A stretch of DNA of 37,609 nt from assembly GCA_001550305.1 (NCBI GenBank), contig LRTP01000455.1, positions 1-37,609 of the forward strand, read 5' to 3'. Shown piece after piece: positions 1-8,951 of the stretch. A program made the position numbers and the translations under genes. The stretch comes from Streptomyces diastatochromogenes. GTDB taxonomy: Bacteria; Actinomycetota; Actinomycetes; Streptomycetales; Streptomycetaceae. The notes under the pieces were generated by a model, which saw only the letters and a program-made list of their open reading frames with translations, made no database searches and was not told where the DNA came from. Position 1 is the first letter of the stretch; each line of letters opens with the position of its first letter.

Positions 1-1
1 G

Positions 2-1309
2 CCGCCCGCGCCCGCCACCGCGACCGCCGCGGCGATCGCCACCCGGCCGGCGCTGAACATGGCGAACGTCCGCCGCCGTCAGCCGCGCATCCTCCCCGAC
101 GAGCCCGCTCCGAAGACGCGCATCACCGCGGCTGTCGACGTCCCCGGCTACACCCCGGGTGCAGAGATCTCGTTCGAGGAGATCACCGCGGGCATCACCT
201 CCCGCGCGAACAGCCTGAAGACCGCCGGGGGCGGCGTGGGGCTCGTGATCAGCTACGAGCACCCGTTCACGAAGGACCTCGTCGTCACCGACTCCTCGTC
301 GGCCCCCGAGGGCACGACGGTCGCCATCACGGCCGCGAACCAGCGCAGGCTCCCACAGGGGGACCTCGTCGCCTCCGGCGGCTGGTGCGCCCCGTCCGAG
401 ACCGTCTACGAGCTCACGGACGTCGCCTGCCCGGATCTCCTGTGGGACGCGCCGGAGATCCAGCTCGCGCGCGGTGGCCTGCGTTACTACAAGACGCCGA
501 GCCTGGACGTCGGCGCGATGACGTGGGTCCACACCGAGGCCGACGACATCAGCGGCGCCACGAAGCCGTGCTTCAAGATCCCTTGCCCCCTGCCGACCGA
601 GGTCCGCTGTGACGCCGTCGGTGTCTGCCTGGAGTCCGGGATCCTGACTCAGCGTCACTTCCCGGAGCTGACGGCCTGGTACCTGCGCAACGCCATGGTC
701 GCGCACGAGATCCGGATCCGCTCCGAACTCTTCACGCAGGCCCTCGCCCTCGCGACCCCCGTCACCCTCACCGCCACGTTCGGCGCAGTCTCGGCCGTGT
801 TCGCGGCCGTCGCCCTCCAGGCCGCGGACATGATCGAACGTCACTCCCTGTGTGAGGGAACGGCGCTGGAGGTCGTGTTCCCGTGGTGGAGCAAGAACCT
901 TTTCCTGTCGGACCTCGCGCGCCGCAACGGGTGCTGCATCAGCGAGGTGTCCACGCAGGACGTACAGGACGTGTTCTCGCCGCTGGGCGTCCGCATCCAG
1001 TGGGCGCGGAACCTCCTGCCCGCCGTCCCGGCCGACATCGGCGGCGCCACCCCGGCGACCGCGTGGCCCGACAGCGTCCAGTTCCTCATCTACCCGAGCG
1101 GACAGCTCCAGATCGGCCGCGGCGAGGAGGTCAACCTCGGCGTGATCCACGACAGCAACAAGTTCGTGACCAACGACTACACCGCGCTCTTTAGCGAAGA
1201 ATGCGTCGCCCTCGTGGACCGCTCCGTCGACACCCGCGCGGTCACCGTCCCGGTCTGCCCCGACGGCGCGACCGGCGCTCAGGCCCCGATGACCTGCCCT
1301 GCGGCCTGA
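2..1309 (+). CDS. Major capsid protein (HK97-type), 5' end outside the window
   Basis: The reading frame is open from the window edge. The first ATG, at 59, has no Shine-Dalgarno sequence, and the preceding codons encode an Ala/Pro/Thr-rich stretch in frame. I therefore think this is the C-terminal part of a longer protein, possibly with an N-terminal scaffold (delta) domain. From the ATG there are 416 residues, with the mixed alpha/beta character of actinophage major capsid proteins, an alanine-rich helical segment near residues 235-265 and a C-terminal beta region. It is unusually rich in cysteine for a capsid protein, and ends MTCPAA. It is followed by a strong hairpin and then by further head genes. 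The capsid assignment rests on overall resemblance and position, not on a decisive motif. A start at 59 remains possible. Confidence 0.65.
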   Translation, partial: PPAPATATAAAIATRPALNMANVRRRQPRILPDEPAPKTRITAAVDVPGYTPGAEISFEEITAGITSRANSLKTAGGGVGLVISYEHPFTKDLVVTDSSSAPEGTTVAITAANQRRLPQGDLVASGGWCAPSETVYELTDVACPDLLWDAPEIQLARGGLRYYKTPSLDVGAMTWVHTEADDISGATKPCFKIPCPLPTEVRCDAVGVCLESGILTQRHFPELTAWYLRNAMVAHEIRIRSELFTQALALATPVTLTATFGAVSAVFAAVALQAADMIERHSLCEGTALEVVFPWWSKNLFLSDLARRNGCCISEVSTQDVQDVFSPLGVRIQWARNLLPAVPADIGGATPATAWPDSVQFLIYPSGQLQIGRGEEVNLGVIHDSNKFVTNDYTALFSEECVALVDRSVDTRAVTVPVCPDGATGAQAPMTCPAA

Positions 1310-1325
1310 CCCACCTCCCCCGCAC

Positions 1326-1363
1326 GTGCCGGGGCCCTGTGACCTGACACCGGGCCCCGGCAC
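1326..1363 (+). terminator. Strong hairpin after the capsid gene
   Basis: Perfect 12-bp inverted repeat, GTGCCGGGGCCC (1326-1337) and GGGCCCCGGCAC (1352-1363), with a 14-nt loop that can itself pair GTG with CAC. No T-run follows, as is usual in Streptomyces. It would end or attenuate capsid transcription, or protect the capsid mRNA 3' end, so that capsid is made in excess over the genes downstream. Confidence 0.7.
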
Positions 1364-1390
1364 CTGATCACCAGAATGGAGGTGCCGTGA

Positions 1391-2230
1391 ATGGCGCAGG
1401 GCATGCGTAAGTACGTCGAGGCCATCCCCGGGACGCCCTTGCCTCACGGCATCCTCGGCGGCTGCGCCGACGTCCGCGACGTCGCCGACGTCCACGAGTT
1501 GCTGGGCGTCGAGTGGCTCGCCCTCGGCTGCTGCCCGGTCGGCGACTGGGTAGACCCGTGCATCAACGACGACAGCCCCGGCGAGGAGTCCCCGGGCGCG
1601 CCCGTACAGAAGGAGTTCTGCCGGCCGAGTCTCGAGCACGCCGAACCCATCAACGTCTATGCCGGGGCCGAGTGCTCCACGATGGGGTGGACGTACGAGG
1701 AGGCCCGCGCGCACGCGGAGGCCGCCCTCGACCTCGGGGAGCAGCAGGCGGTAGAGGCCGCGTTCTGGCGCGACCGCCTCGCTACCGAAGGACAGCCCGT
1801 CACCCCGGCCGGCGCGGTGAACATCGCGGCCGGCCTCGCCGCGCTGGAAGGCTGCCTCGCCGAGCAGTACGGGGGCGTCGGCACGATCCACGTCCCCGCA
1901 GGCGCGGCCGCGCTCCTCGGGTGCTGCAACCTCGTCCACGAGGACCCGGCAACCGGCACCCTGCGCACCCTCGCCGGGAACTGTGTGGTGATCGGGGCCG
2001 GGTACTCCGCCATGAACACCGGCCCCGGCAACATCCCAGCCGACCCGGGCACGGCATGGCTGTACGCCACCGGCCCCCTCGTCATCCGCCGCGGCCCCGC
2101 CTCGACGATCCCCGACCGGAACGCGTCGGTGAACACGAGGACCAACGACCGCCGCGTTCTCGTCGAGAGGTCGTTTGTCGTGGCCACTACCTGTGTCACC
2201 TGCGCCGCACTGGTGGAGCTGTGCCCGTGA
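1391..2230 (+). CDS. Putative cysteine-rich head structural protein
   Basis: 279 residues. The start ATG follows a GGAGG Shine-Dalgarno about 8 nt upstream (1378-1382). I recognise no named family. The protein has a short helical segment around residues 100-130 (rich in Ala, Glu), then a beta-rich half with GTIHVPAGAAALLG and a C-terminus ending in repeated Cys pairs (TTCVTCAALVELCP). The placement directly after the capsid gene suggests a minor capsid, decoration or connector role. It overlaps the next gene in a GTGA junction, implying translational coupling. No signal peptide or membrane segment is visible. The function is inferred only from context. Confidence 0.6.
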   Translation: MAQGMRKYVEAIPGTPLPHGILGGCADVRDVADVHELLGVEWLALGCCPVGDWVDPCINDDSPGEESPGAPVQKEFCRPSLEHAEPINVYAGAECSTMGWTYEEARAHAEAALDLGEQQAVEAAFWRDRLATEGQPVTPAGAVNIAAGLAALEGCLAEQYGGVGTIHVPAGAAALLGCCNLVHEDPATGTLRTLAGNCVVIGAGYSAMNTGPGNIPADPGTAWLYATGPLVIRRGPASTIPDRNASVNTRTNDRRVLVERSFVVATTCVTCAALVELCP

Positions 2231-2682
2231 GCCCTGACCTGATCTACATCGAGCCTGCCCCCGAGCAGCGGACCCCGTTCGCCCGCTGGGGCGTTCAGCA
2301 GACCCCGAAGGTGCGCACGGTGGGCGTCTCGACGTTCGCCGTCGACGCGCGCCTGTTCGTCGACGCACCCGAGGAGATCCTGATCGGCGCCATGGTCGAC
2401 GGCCACCGGTACGTGTCCCCCATCGAGGACGAGGCCAACGGCACCCCGCCCCCGGGGTCCGAGGTGCTGGGCGTGGCGACGGAGGTGGGGTTCACCGCTG
2501 CCGCCGGAGGGGACAGCAGCGGCCCCGACTTCGCCCCGCTGGAAGACGCCCCCGCCGACGAGGAAGGCCAGGGCGACGGCGAGGCGCTGCGCACCATGTA
2601 CGGCTGCCCCCTGTGCCCCCGCGACTTCGAGACCGAGCGCGGCCGGGACACCCACCGCCGCCAGGCACACCGGGAGGACTGA
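2227..2682 (+). CDS. Small head-region protein with C-terminal C2H2 zinc finger
   Basis: 151 residues from the GTG at 2227, which overlaps the preceding stop (GTGA). The N-terminal half (about residues 5-90) is a compact domain with an alternating beta pattern (VSTFAVDARLFVDA, GAMVDGHRYVSP). A linker rich in Asp, Glu, Gly and Pro follows. The last 27 residues carry CPLC, Phe four positions later, and two His: C-X2-C-X3-F-X8-H-X4-H. That is the classical C2H2 zinc-finger pattern except that the usual hydrophobic residue before the first His is Arg. A zinc-stabilised finger could bind DNA or another virion protein. The role is unknown; position fits a head or head-tail connector component. Confidence 0.65.
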   Translation: MSPDLIYIEPAPEQRTPFARWGVQQTPKVRTVGVSTFAVDARLFVDAPEEILIGAMVDGHRYVSPIEDEANGTPPPGSEVLGVATEVGFTAAAGGDSSGPDFAPLEDAPADEEGQGDGEALRTMYGCPLCPRDFETERGRDTHRRQAHRED

Positions 2683-2683
2683 G

Positions 2684-5275
2684 GTGGCAGTCGAGCCGAT
2701 CCCCTGTGACGACGGCGGCACCGGCACGCCCGTCGAGGTCACTACCTGCTGTTCCCCATCCATCGCCTCTGCCCCGCTCTGCCGCGCCGACGGTACGACC
2801 GTGCTCCTGGTCGTCCGGTCCGGCTGCGTCGACTGCGGCGCCACCGCCGCGGCCCCGACCGTCGTCGGCTGGCTCGACCCGCTCACGGGCGTGTTCACCG
2901 CCGGTCCCGCCCCGGCCGACGCCGGACCGTGCGCACAGGGCTGCTCCTGCTCGCCGTCCATTTCCACGAGCCCCCTATGCCGTGCCGACGGTACGACCGT
3001 CCTCCTCGTCGTCCGCTCCGACTGCGCGGACTGCGACACCCCGGCACCGGACCCCGTAGTCGTCGGCTGGCTCGACCCGCTCACGGGCGTGTTCACCCCG
3101 GGCGCTGCGCCGGCCGACGCGGGCCCGTGCGAGCCGGGCTGTGTGGACACCGTCTGCCGGCAGCTGTGCGACGACACCGACGGCGACGGCGAGGCGGACG
3201 CCACCTACAGCGAGTTGTGGTGCATCCGCGCCGACGGCTCCGCCGAACTCGTCCTGACCTACCAGGACGACCCCTCCCAGCCGTACACGCCCACCGCCCC
3301 CGTTGACTGCACGTACGGCTGCCCCGAGTCCGAGACGGTGATGCTGTGCGACGGCTCTGGAGCCTTCCTGCGGCGGTACCAGTTCGTGAACGGAACGGCG
3401 TCGTACCTGGACGTCGCTCTCGACGGACAGACCCCGCACGTCGTCACCGGCACCGTCGGGGCCTGCGCGGGCGACGCCGGTAGCGGTGCCACTCCGTGCG
3501 CCGAGCAGACCACCCCGGCCGCAGCGCTCGGCCTGTGCCTTGCGGACGGCACACCGATCGCCGTCGTCGTCACACGGGACTGCGCGACCGACACCGTCAC
3601 TCAGGACGGATGGCTCAACCTCACAACCGGCACTTTCAGCACGGGCGCGCCACCGGCCGGCGCGCAAGCGTGCGGCGACAGCCGGGCGTTCGAACTCGCC
3701 GGTCTGCTCTGCGACATCGACCCCGGCAGCGGCGACGTCCTCGCCCCCGTCCTCGTCGAGTACGAGTACAACCCGGACGGCTCCCTCGCCTCCGTGCGCC
3801 TGGTCGACCCCGCCACCGGCACCACCTACACGCTCCAGGGGCAGCTGAACATCTGCCCGGGCGGCACCGGCACGCCGACCGCGGACCTGGACCTCACCGT
3901 CCTGTGCGACGTCCAGGCGGACGGCACGGCGGCCCCGTTCCTGCGGGACTACCGGCGCGACGCCACCACCGGCCAGATCACCGGACACACGGACTACGGC
4001 CTCGACGGCACGCCGTACACCCCGACCGGCACGGTCGGCGTCTGCTCCCCGGAGGCGGAGCCGTGCCGCAACGCCAGCACGCTCCTGCTGTGCGACCTGC
4101 CCACCGACGGGGACCCGGCCCCGACCGTCACCGACACCAACCCGACGCCCTACTACCCGTACGGGACCGGCGCCCCGGTCACCGGCGCCCAAGCCCTGTG
4201 GGATGGCGGCACGCTGGACCTGCCGGCCGGTACGAGCCCGCAGCCGGGCACCCCCGGCAGGGTCAACAGCCTCGCCGCCACGATCCAGGCGCAGCGTCCG
4301 GCTTGCGACACCGGCACCGCGCACGTCACCGTCTCCGTCAACGCCCTCCAGCAGGGCCCGGACAACGGATGCGCCCAGACCGGGCACCTGCGCCTGTTCA
4401 ACGGGACGACACAGACCGCCCTGACCCTGCTGCCGGTCAACACCCCGGCAGGCTGGTTCGGGACGCTCACCGTTGAGGCGGACGTCCCGGCCGCCGACCT
4501 CGCGGCGGGGAACATCACCGCCGCGCTCGCCCTGGACGCCTACGACGACAACCCCGGCCAGTGCGCGCCGAGCCCGCGCCGCACCGGATGGGAGCTGTCC
4601 GCCTTCACCGCGACGACGGTCTACGACCAGACAGGTTGCGACCCGCAGTTCCTCCGCACGGTCACCGTCGACTGCGAGACGGGCACCGTCCTCACGGTCA
4701 CGGACACCACCCTCGACGGACAGCCGTACACGGCCACCGGGCAGGCGGCCCAGTGCACGGCAGCCGGAGGCGGCTCCTGCTGCCCCGAGCAGCCGTGCCC
4801 GGCGCAGACCGTCATCGAGGCGTGCCGCTGCGACGACACCGACGCGGACGGCCTGCCCGACGTCGGCTATGTGGAGCTGCTCGCCGTCGACTGCGCCGGG
4901 ACCGTCACCAGCCTCGGCACCTACACCGACGGCCTCACCGGCCCGTACACGCCAGTCTCACCGGTGGACTGCACGACCCTGGGCGACGAGGAGGGCGCGG
5001 GGCCGACGTTCGGCGCGCAGGCCCACCGCGTGGAACTCACCGGCGCCGCCACCTGGAGCGCCGCCGCCTGGCCAACCCTCCAGTCCGTCACCGCCGTCGC
5101 CCACGGCGGCACCGGCACCATCACCACCGCTGACGGCCCCTCAACCCTCCACCAGGGCGAGGCCGCCACCTGGAGCATCGCGCGGGACGAAGACGCCCGC
5201 CTCACCGGACCGCTCGTCATCGCCGCGGACACCGGCACCGTGACCGTCACCTTCACCACCGGAGTGCAACTGTGA
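2684..5275 (+). CDS. Giant modular cysteine-rich structural protein (863 aa)
   Basis: GTG start one base after the previous stop; GGGAGGA lies upstream. The protein is built of about 45-55-residue modules, each bounded by Cys. Type A: LCDVQADGT..PFLR...LDGTPYTPTGTVGVC. Type B: LCLADGTPIAVVV..C...GWLNLTTGTFSTG, present twice near the N-terminus as very similar copies and again in the middle. Type C: CDDTDGDGEAD..Y.ELW...PYTPTAPVDC, with a calcium-loop-like DTDGDG. Type D: LLCDIDPGSGDVLAPVLVEYEY. A beta-sandwich-like insertion without Cys modules occupies about residues 470-640. The last 80 residues form a domain shared with the products at 5272 and 11371. There is no signal peptide. It is probably a virion surface fibre or decoration protein; host-surface binding is inference. 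Confidence 0.6.
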   Translation: MAVEPIPCDDGGTGTPVEVTTCCSPSIASAPLCRADGTTVLLVVRSGCVDCGATAAAPTVVGWLDPLTGVFTAGPAPADAGPCAQGCSCSPSISTSPLCRADGTTVLLVVRSDCADCDTPAPDPVVVGWLDPLTGVFTPGAAPADAGPCEPGCVDTVCRQLCDDTDGDGEADATYSELWCIRADGSAELVLTYQDDPSQPYTPTAPVDCTYGCPESETVMLCDGSGAFLRRYQFVNGTASYLDVALDGQTPHVVTGTVGACAGDAGSGATPCAEQTTPAAALGLCLADGTPIAVVVTRDCATDTVTQDGWLNLTTGTFSTGAPPAGAQACGDSRAFELAGLLCDIDPGSGDVLAPVLVEYEYNPDGSLASVRLVDPATGTTYTLQGQLNICPGGTGTPTADLDLTVLCDVQADGTAAPFLRDYRRDATTGQITGHTDYGLDGTPYTPTGTVGVCSPEAEPCRNASTLLLCDLPTDGDPAPTVTDTNPTPYYPYGTGAPVTGAQALWDGGTLDLPAGTSPQPGTPGRVNSLAATIQAQRPACDTGTAHVTVSVNALQQGPDNGCAQTGHLRLFNGTTQTALTLLPVNTPAGWFGTLTVEADVPAADLAAGNITAALALDAYDDNPGQCAPSPRRTGWELSAFTATTVYDQTGCDPQFLRTVTVDCETGTVLTVTDTTLDGQPYTATGQAAQCTAAGGGSCCPEQPCPAQTVIEACRCDDTDADGLPDVGYVELLAVDCAGTVTSLGTYTDGLTGPYTPVSPVDCTTLGDEEGAGPTFGAQAHRVELTGAATWSAAAWPTLQSVTAVAHGGTGTITTADGPSTLHQGEAATWSIARDEDARLTGPLVIAADTGTVTVTFTTGVQL

Positions 5276-8200
5276 GTGGATGCTGCGGGCAGGGGCCCGT
5301 CATCGTCAGCCAGGCTGCGGCAGCGACCGCCCGCGTGGACGTGGAGCCGCTGCTCCTGTGTGACGTGCTCCCGGACGGCACGATCGCCGGGCTCGCGCAG
5401 GTGGAGTCCATCTACGACGCGAACACCGGCGCCCGGCTTAGCACGCGCATCGTCAACCCCACCACCGGGGCGACCTACACCCCCACCGGCACGCTCGGCC
5501 TGTGCTCGCCGCCGGCCGACGACTGCGCCCGGCAGATCACCCAGGTCACCCACTGCGACGACACCACCGGCGACGGCATCGGCGACACCGAGTACGTCGA
5601 GGTGTGGGCCCTGGACCCCTGCGACGGCGGCGCGCCCCAACTGGTCGGCACCTACCTCGCCGGGGACTTCACGACCCCCTACACGCCGACCTCGCCCGCC
5701 CCATGCCCAGCCGAGACGCCGGACACGCCGGTCGTCCTGGGCACCGTCTGCTACGACGACGGAGCGGGCGGCACCGGCACGGCGGCCGTCCTCAAGTGCG
5801 CCGCCTGCGGCGACCCGGCCGTCACCTACCTCGACCTCGCCACCGGCGCCATGCTGACCGCGCCGGCCATCGTGCCGTGCCCGGCCGCCGCGGACCGGAC
5901 GACGCAACTCCTGTGCGACGTCCAGGCCGACGGCACCTCCACCCCGTTCCTGCGCACGTTCACCACCGACGACACCGGCACCACCACGGCGGACACGCTC
6001 CTCGACGGCACCACGGCCTACACACCGACCGGCACCGTCGGTGTCTGCCTGCCGGTCAACGACTGCGCCTCACCGACCACCCCGACGACGAGCGTCGGCC
6101 TGTGCCTCGCGGACGGCACACCGATCGCCGCGACGATCGTCCGGGACTGCACCGGCACGGTCACCTCCGAGGGGTGGCTGAACCTCGTCACAGGGGCGTG
6201 GACGGCTGGCGCCGTCCCGACCGGGACAGTGGCGTGCGGAGAATCCCGGTCCATCAGCCTCGCCGGTACGTTCTGCGACATCGACACGGCCGGGGACGTC
6301 GTCGGGCTGGTGCTGGTCGAGTACCACTACGACGACACCGGGGCGATCGCCTCCGTGCGCCTGGTCGACGCCGTCACCGGCACCACCTACACCCCGACCG
6401 GCACCGTCACCACCTGCCCGGCCGGAGTCGAGCAGCCCGAGCAGGACGCGCTGATCCTGTGTGACGTCCAGGCGGACGGCACCAGCGTGCCCCTGGTGCG
6501 GGACTACCGCAGGGACGAGACCGGCGCCATCGTCGCCCACAGCGACTACGCCCTCGACGGCACCGCCTACACGCCGACCGGCACCGTGCAGCAGTGCGCA
6601 CCGGACGTGCCGGTCGACGTCGAGACCTTCCCCCTGTGCGTGCTGAGCGCCACCGGGGCGGTCCTCCAGCAGGTACGGCGAGAGGTGCTGTACGACTCGG
6701 CTGGCACGGTGGTCGGCTCGCGCCTGGTGGACCCGGCCACCGGCAACCCGGTGACCGTCCCGGCCGGGGCCACCGTGGGCGTGTGCCCGGGCTGCCGCGA
6801 CTGCGAGACGCTGGTGCTGTGCGACATGCCCACGGCCGCGCCGGTCACGATCACCGGGACCGCCGCATCCGGCACCCTGTCCAACGGCGTCGGCTGGACG
6901 TCCACCGGCGCCACGAACACCACGGCGATGGCGGCCAACCTCAGCAACGCGGACGGCTCCTGGTGGGGACTCCACTCCTTCCCCCACTCCGTCACCGCGC
7001 CGACGAAGTGGACCTTCTCCCGGCCCTCGACCGTCGAGTTCTCGGTGTACGTCCGCTACTACCCGGCCAACCCGTCGATCAGTTGGGCTCAGCTCCCTGC
7101 CGGCCTGGAGGTCGTCCACCTGCCAGACGGCTACTCCTACAACGAGACCACCGGAGCTCTGACCCGCACCGCGGACGGCGTGCCGCCCGACCCGTGCTCG
7201 TACGTGACGAACCCGCAGGTAGCGAGTAGCGCCCGGTTCCGGACCGCCAGCGCGGTCACCTCGTTCACCACCGCACCGGCACCCGGTAGCCGCGTGGCGG
7301 CGTGCGGGCAGTTCTTCACCTACTGGGCCGGCGCTGTGTCGGTGGTCCCCAGCGGCCCGTTCCTGCGGCACATCTGCCGGTCCTGCGACGGCACCCCCAC
7401 CGTCACGGACACCCTCCTCGACGGCACCACGCCCTACACCGTGGCCGGGAACGCCGGGGTGTGCGAGCCGCCCGCGCCGCCCGAGCCGGAGTCCTGCTGC
7501 CAGCCGGTCCAGGTCTGCATCCAGCAGGACCCCACCCAAGAAGTGGAGTTCATCTCCAACGAGGCCCACCTGAACGACAACTCAGTGGACCCGGTATGGA
7601 AGTGGACCACGGACCTGACGGCGGCCAATCCGCCCTGGTACGACATGTACGAGTTCCAGTACTCGGGCGCCTGGTCCGTCACCGACTCCGACACCGCCCG
7701 CCCGGCCTGGTGGGTCTCGCCGCACCCGAACGGAGCCTCCGCGCAGTCCAGCCCGGCGAAGCCGAATGAGGGGCCGTCGCTCCTCAACGTTCATTGGTTC
7801 CCGCGCGCGTTCTTCGACCTGCCGGACAACGCCGACCCGGCGACCATCCAGCTCCAGGCCACCGTTTTCAACGCCGATCAGATCGGCCGCGCGTTCCGGC
7901 TGAACAACGGTGCCTGGCAGACCCTGCCGCCCACGGCCACGCACAACGGGACGACGTACACCTTCGGCCCGGCCACCATCCCGGGCGCGCAGGCCGGGCG
8001 GAACTTCCTCTACCTGGACGTTGAGGAGACCGTGGGCGGCGGCTCCGGCCTGATGGTGCACCTGAAGGTGTTCTATGAGGTCATCCCCGAGACGCGTTCC
8101 TGGACGCGGATGGTCTGCTGCGACGACTCGGTCTACTACCTGGACGAGGACGGGCAGCGCCAGGACGCCATCCCGGACGGCTGGCACCTGGCGCCGTGCG

Positions 8201-8697
8201 GCGGAGAGGCAGGCAGCACCACCTCGTGCGCCAAGCAGGTGGTGGAGCGGTGCGGCTGCGACGACACCACCGGCGACGGCATCGGTGACGTCCAGTACAC
8301 CGAGCTGTGGGCCGTCGACCCCTGCGACGGCGCCGCCCCGACCCTGCTGGGTACCTACCTGGACGGCGACCTCACCCAGCCGTACACGCCGGTGGCACCC
8401 GTGGAGTGCACGGCGGCGGAGGCGCTGCCGGGGCCGCTGAGCACCGGCGTACGGGCCGTGACCGGAACCGCGGCGCAGAACATCGCCGGCACCTTCCCGG
8501 GCGCCCAGAGCGTCACCCTCACCGTCCTCGCCGACGCGGTCAACGTCACCATGTCGAACGGCGCGGCGGTGCCCATCCCGGCCGGGGTCACGATGACGTG
8601 GTCCGTCGCCCAGGACAGCGACACCGCCCTCGCCGTGGCCTCCTTCGCCGGGGCGACGGCCGCAGCGAGCTACCTCCTGAACTGGACGTACCGCTGA
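5272..8697 (+). CDS. Giant modular cysteine-rich structural protein (1141 aa), paralogue of its upstream neighbour
   Basis: GTG start overlapping the upstream stop (GTGA), so translation is probably coupled. It uses the same A, B, C and D modules as the 863-residue neighbour, in a different order: D, C, A, B, D, A, then a D variant. Two unique insertions, about residues 525-700 and 740-930, are rich in aromatic residues (SWWGLHSFPHS, NPPWYDMYEFQYSG) and look like independent beta domains, perhaps carbohydrate- or receptor-binding. A type C module with DDTTGDGIGD occurs near each end. The C-terminal 80-residue domain (MTWSVAQD) matches that of the neighbour (ATWSIARD). I propose that it assembles on the virion with its neighbour. 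No enzymatic motif is seen. Confidence 0.6.
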   Translation: MSGCCGQGPVIVSQAAAATARVDVEPLLLCDVLPDGTIAGLAQVESIYDANTGARLSTRIVNPTTGATYTPTGTLGLCSPPADDCARQITQVTHCDDTTGDGIGDTEYVEVWALDPCDGGAPQLVGTYLAGDFTTPYTPTSPAPCPAETPDTPVVLGTVCYDDGAGGTGTAAVLKCAACGDPAVTYLDLATGAMLTAPAIVPCPAAADRTTQLLCDVQADGTSTPFLRTFTTDDTGTTTADTLLDGTTAYTPTGTVGVCLPVNDCASPTTPTTSVGLCLADGTPIAATIVRDCTGTVTSEGWLNLVTGAWTAGAVPTGTVACGESRSISLAGTFCDIDTAGDVVGLVLVEYHYDDTGAIASVRLVDAVTGTTYTPTGTVTTCPAGVEQPEQDALILCDVQADGTSVPLVRDYRRDETGAIVAHSDYALDGTAYTPTGTVQQCAPDVPVDVETFPLCVLSATGAVLQQVRREVLYDSAGTVVGSRLVDPATGNPVTVPAGATVGVCPGCRDCETLVLCDMPTAAPVTITGTAASGTLSNGVGWTSTGATNTTAMAANLSNADGSWWGLHSFPHSVTAPTKWTFSRPSTVEFSVYVRYYPANPSISWAQLPAGLEVVHLPDGYSYNETTGALTRTADGVPPDPCSYVTNPQVASSARFRTASAVTSFTTAPAPGSRVAACGQFFTYWAGAVSVVPSGPFLRHICRSCDGTPTVTDTLLDGTTPYTVAGNAGVCEPPAPPEPESCCQPVQVCIQQDPTQEVEFISNEAHLNDNSVDPVWKWTTDLTAANPPWYDMYEFQYSGAWSVTDSDTARPAWWVSPHPNGASAQSSPAKPNEGPSLLNVHWFPRAFFDLPDNADPATIQLQATVFNADQIGRAFRLNNGAWQTLPPTATHNGTTYTFGPATIPGAQAGRNFLYLDVEETVGGGSGLMVHLKVFYEVIPETRSWTRMVCCDDSVYYLDEDGQRQDAIPDGWHLAPCGGEAGSTTSCAKQVVERCGCDDTTGDGIGDVQYTELWAVDPCDGAAPTLLGTYLDGDLTQPYTPVAPVECTAAEALPGPLSTGVRAVTGTAAQNIAGTFPGAQSVTLTVLADAVNVTMSNGAAVPIPAGVTMTWSVAQDSDTALAVASFAGATAAASYLLNWTYR

Positions 8698-8738
8698 TGG
8701 CCGCCCCCTTCCCCCAGACCGCCAACCAGGAGGCGCTG

Positions 8739-8951
8739 ATGAGCGACGACACGACCGAGACCACGCCCGGCCCGGCGCCCGGCCCGCGCTACTTCACGAC
8801 GGAGGGCCAGGGCGTCCAGGTCGTCTACAACCTCAAGGACCCTGCGCCGTACGTGGAGCTGGGATACGAGGAGGTCGACGAGGCCGCCTACCTCGCGAGC
8901 CTGCCGGACGTCTTCGTCTCCCCGCTCCCCACTGTCCCGGACGGTGACTGA
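8739..8951 (+). CDS. Small acidic companion protein
   Basis: 70 residues from the ATG at 8739, chosen because AGGAGG lies 5 nt upstream (8728-8733). An in-frame ATG at 8697, overlapping the upstream stop, would add 14 residues but has no such site. The core RYFTTEGQGVQVVYN..PYVELGYEEVDEAAYLASL resembles two other small proteins here, at 14200 and 28525, in layout: a beta strand with Y or F, an acidic or Gly turn, then a hydrophobic patch followed by an EEY or DEAAY helix. All three follow repeat-containing fibre-like genes. They may be assembly chaperones or caps for those proteins. No family name can be given. Confidence 0.55.
   Translation: MSDDTTETTPGPAPGPRYFTTEGQGVQVVYNLKDPAPYVELGYEEVDEAAYLASLPDVFVSPLPTVPDGD

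Noticed and set aside
1657..3204. Long open frame of 515 codons on the minus strand
   Set aside because: It lies antisense to well-supported plus-strand genes and is rich in Ser, Arg and Pro, as expected of the opposite strand of high-GC coding sequence.
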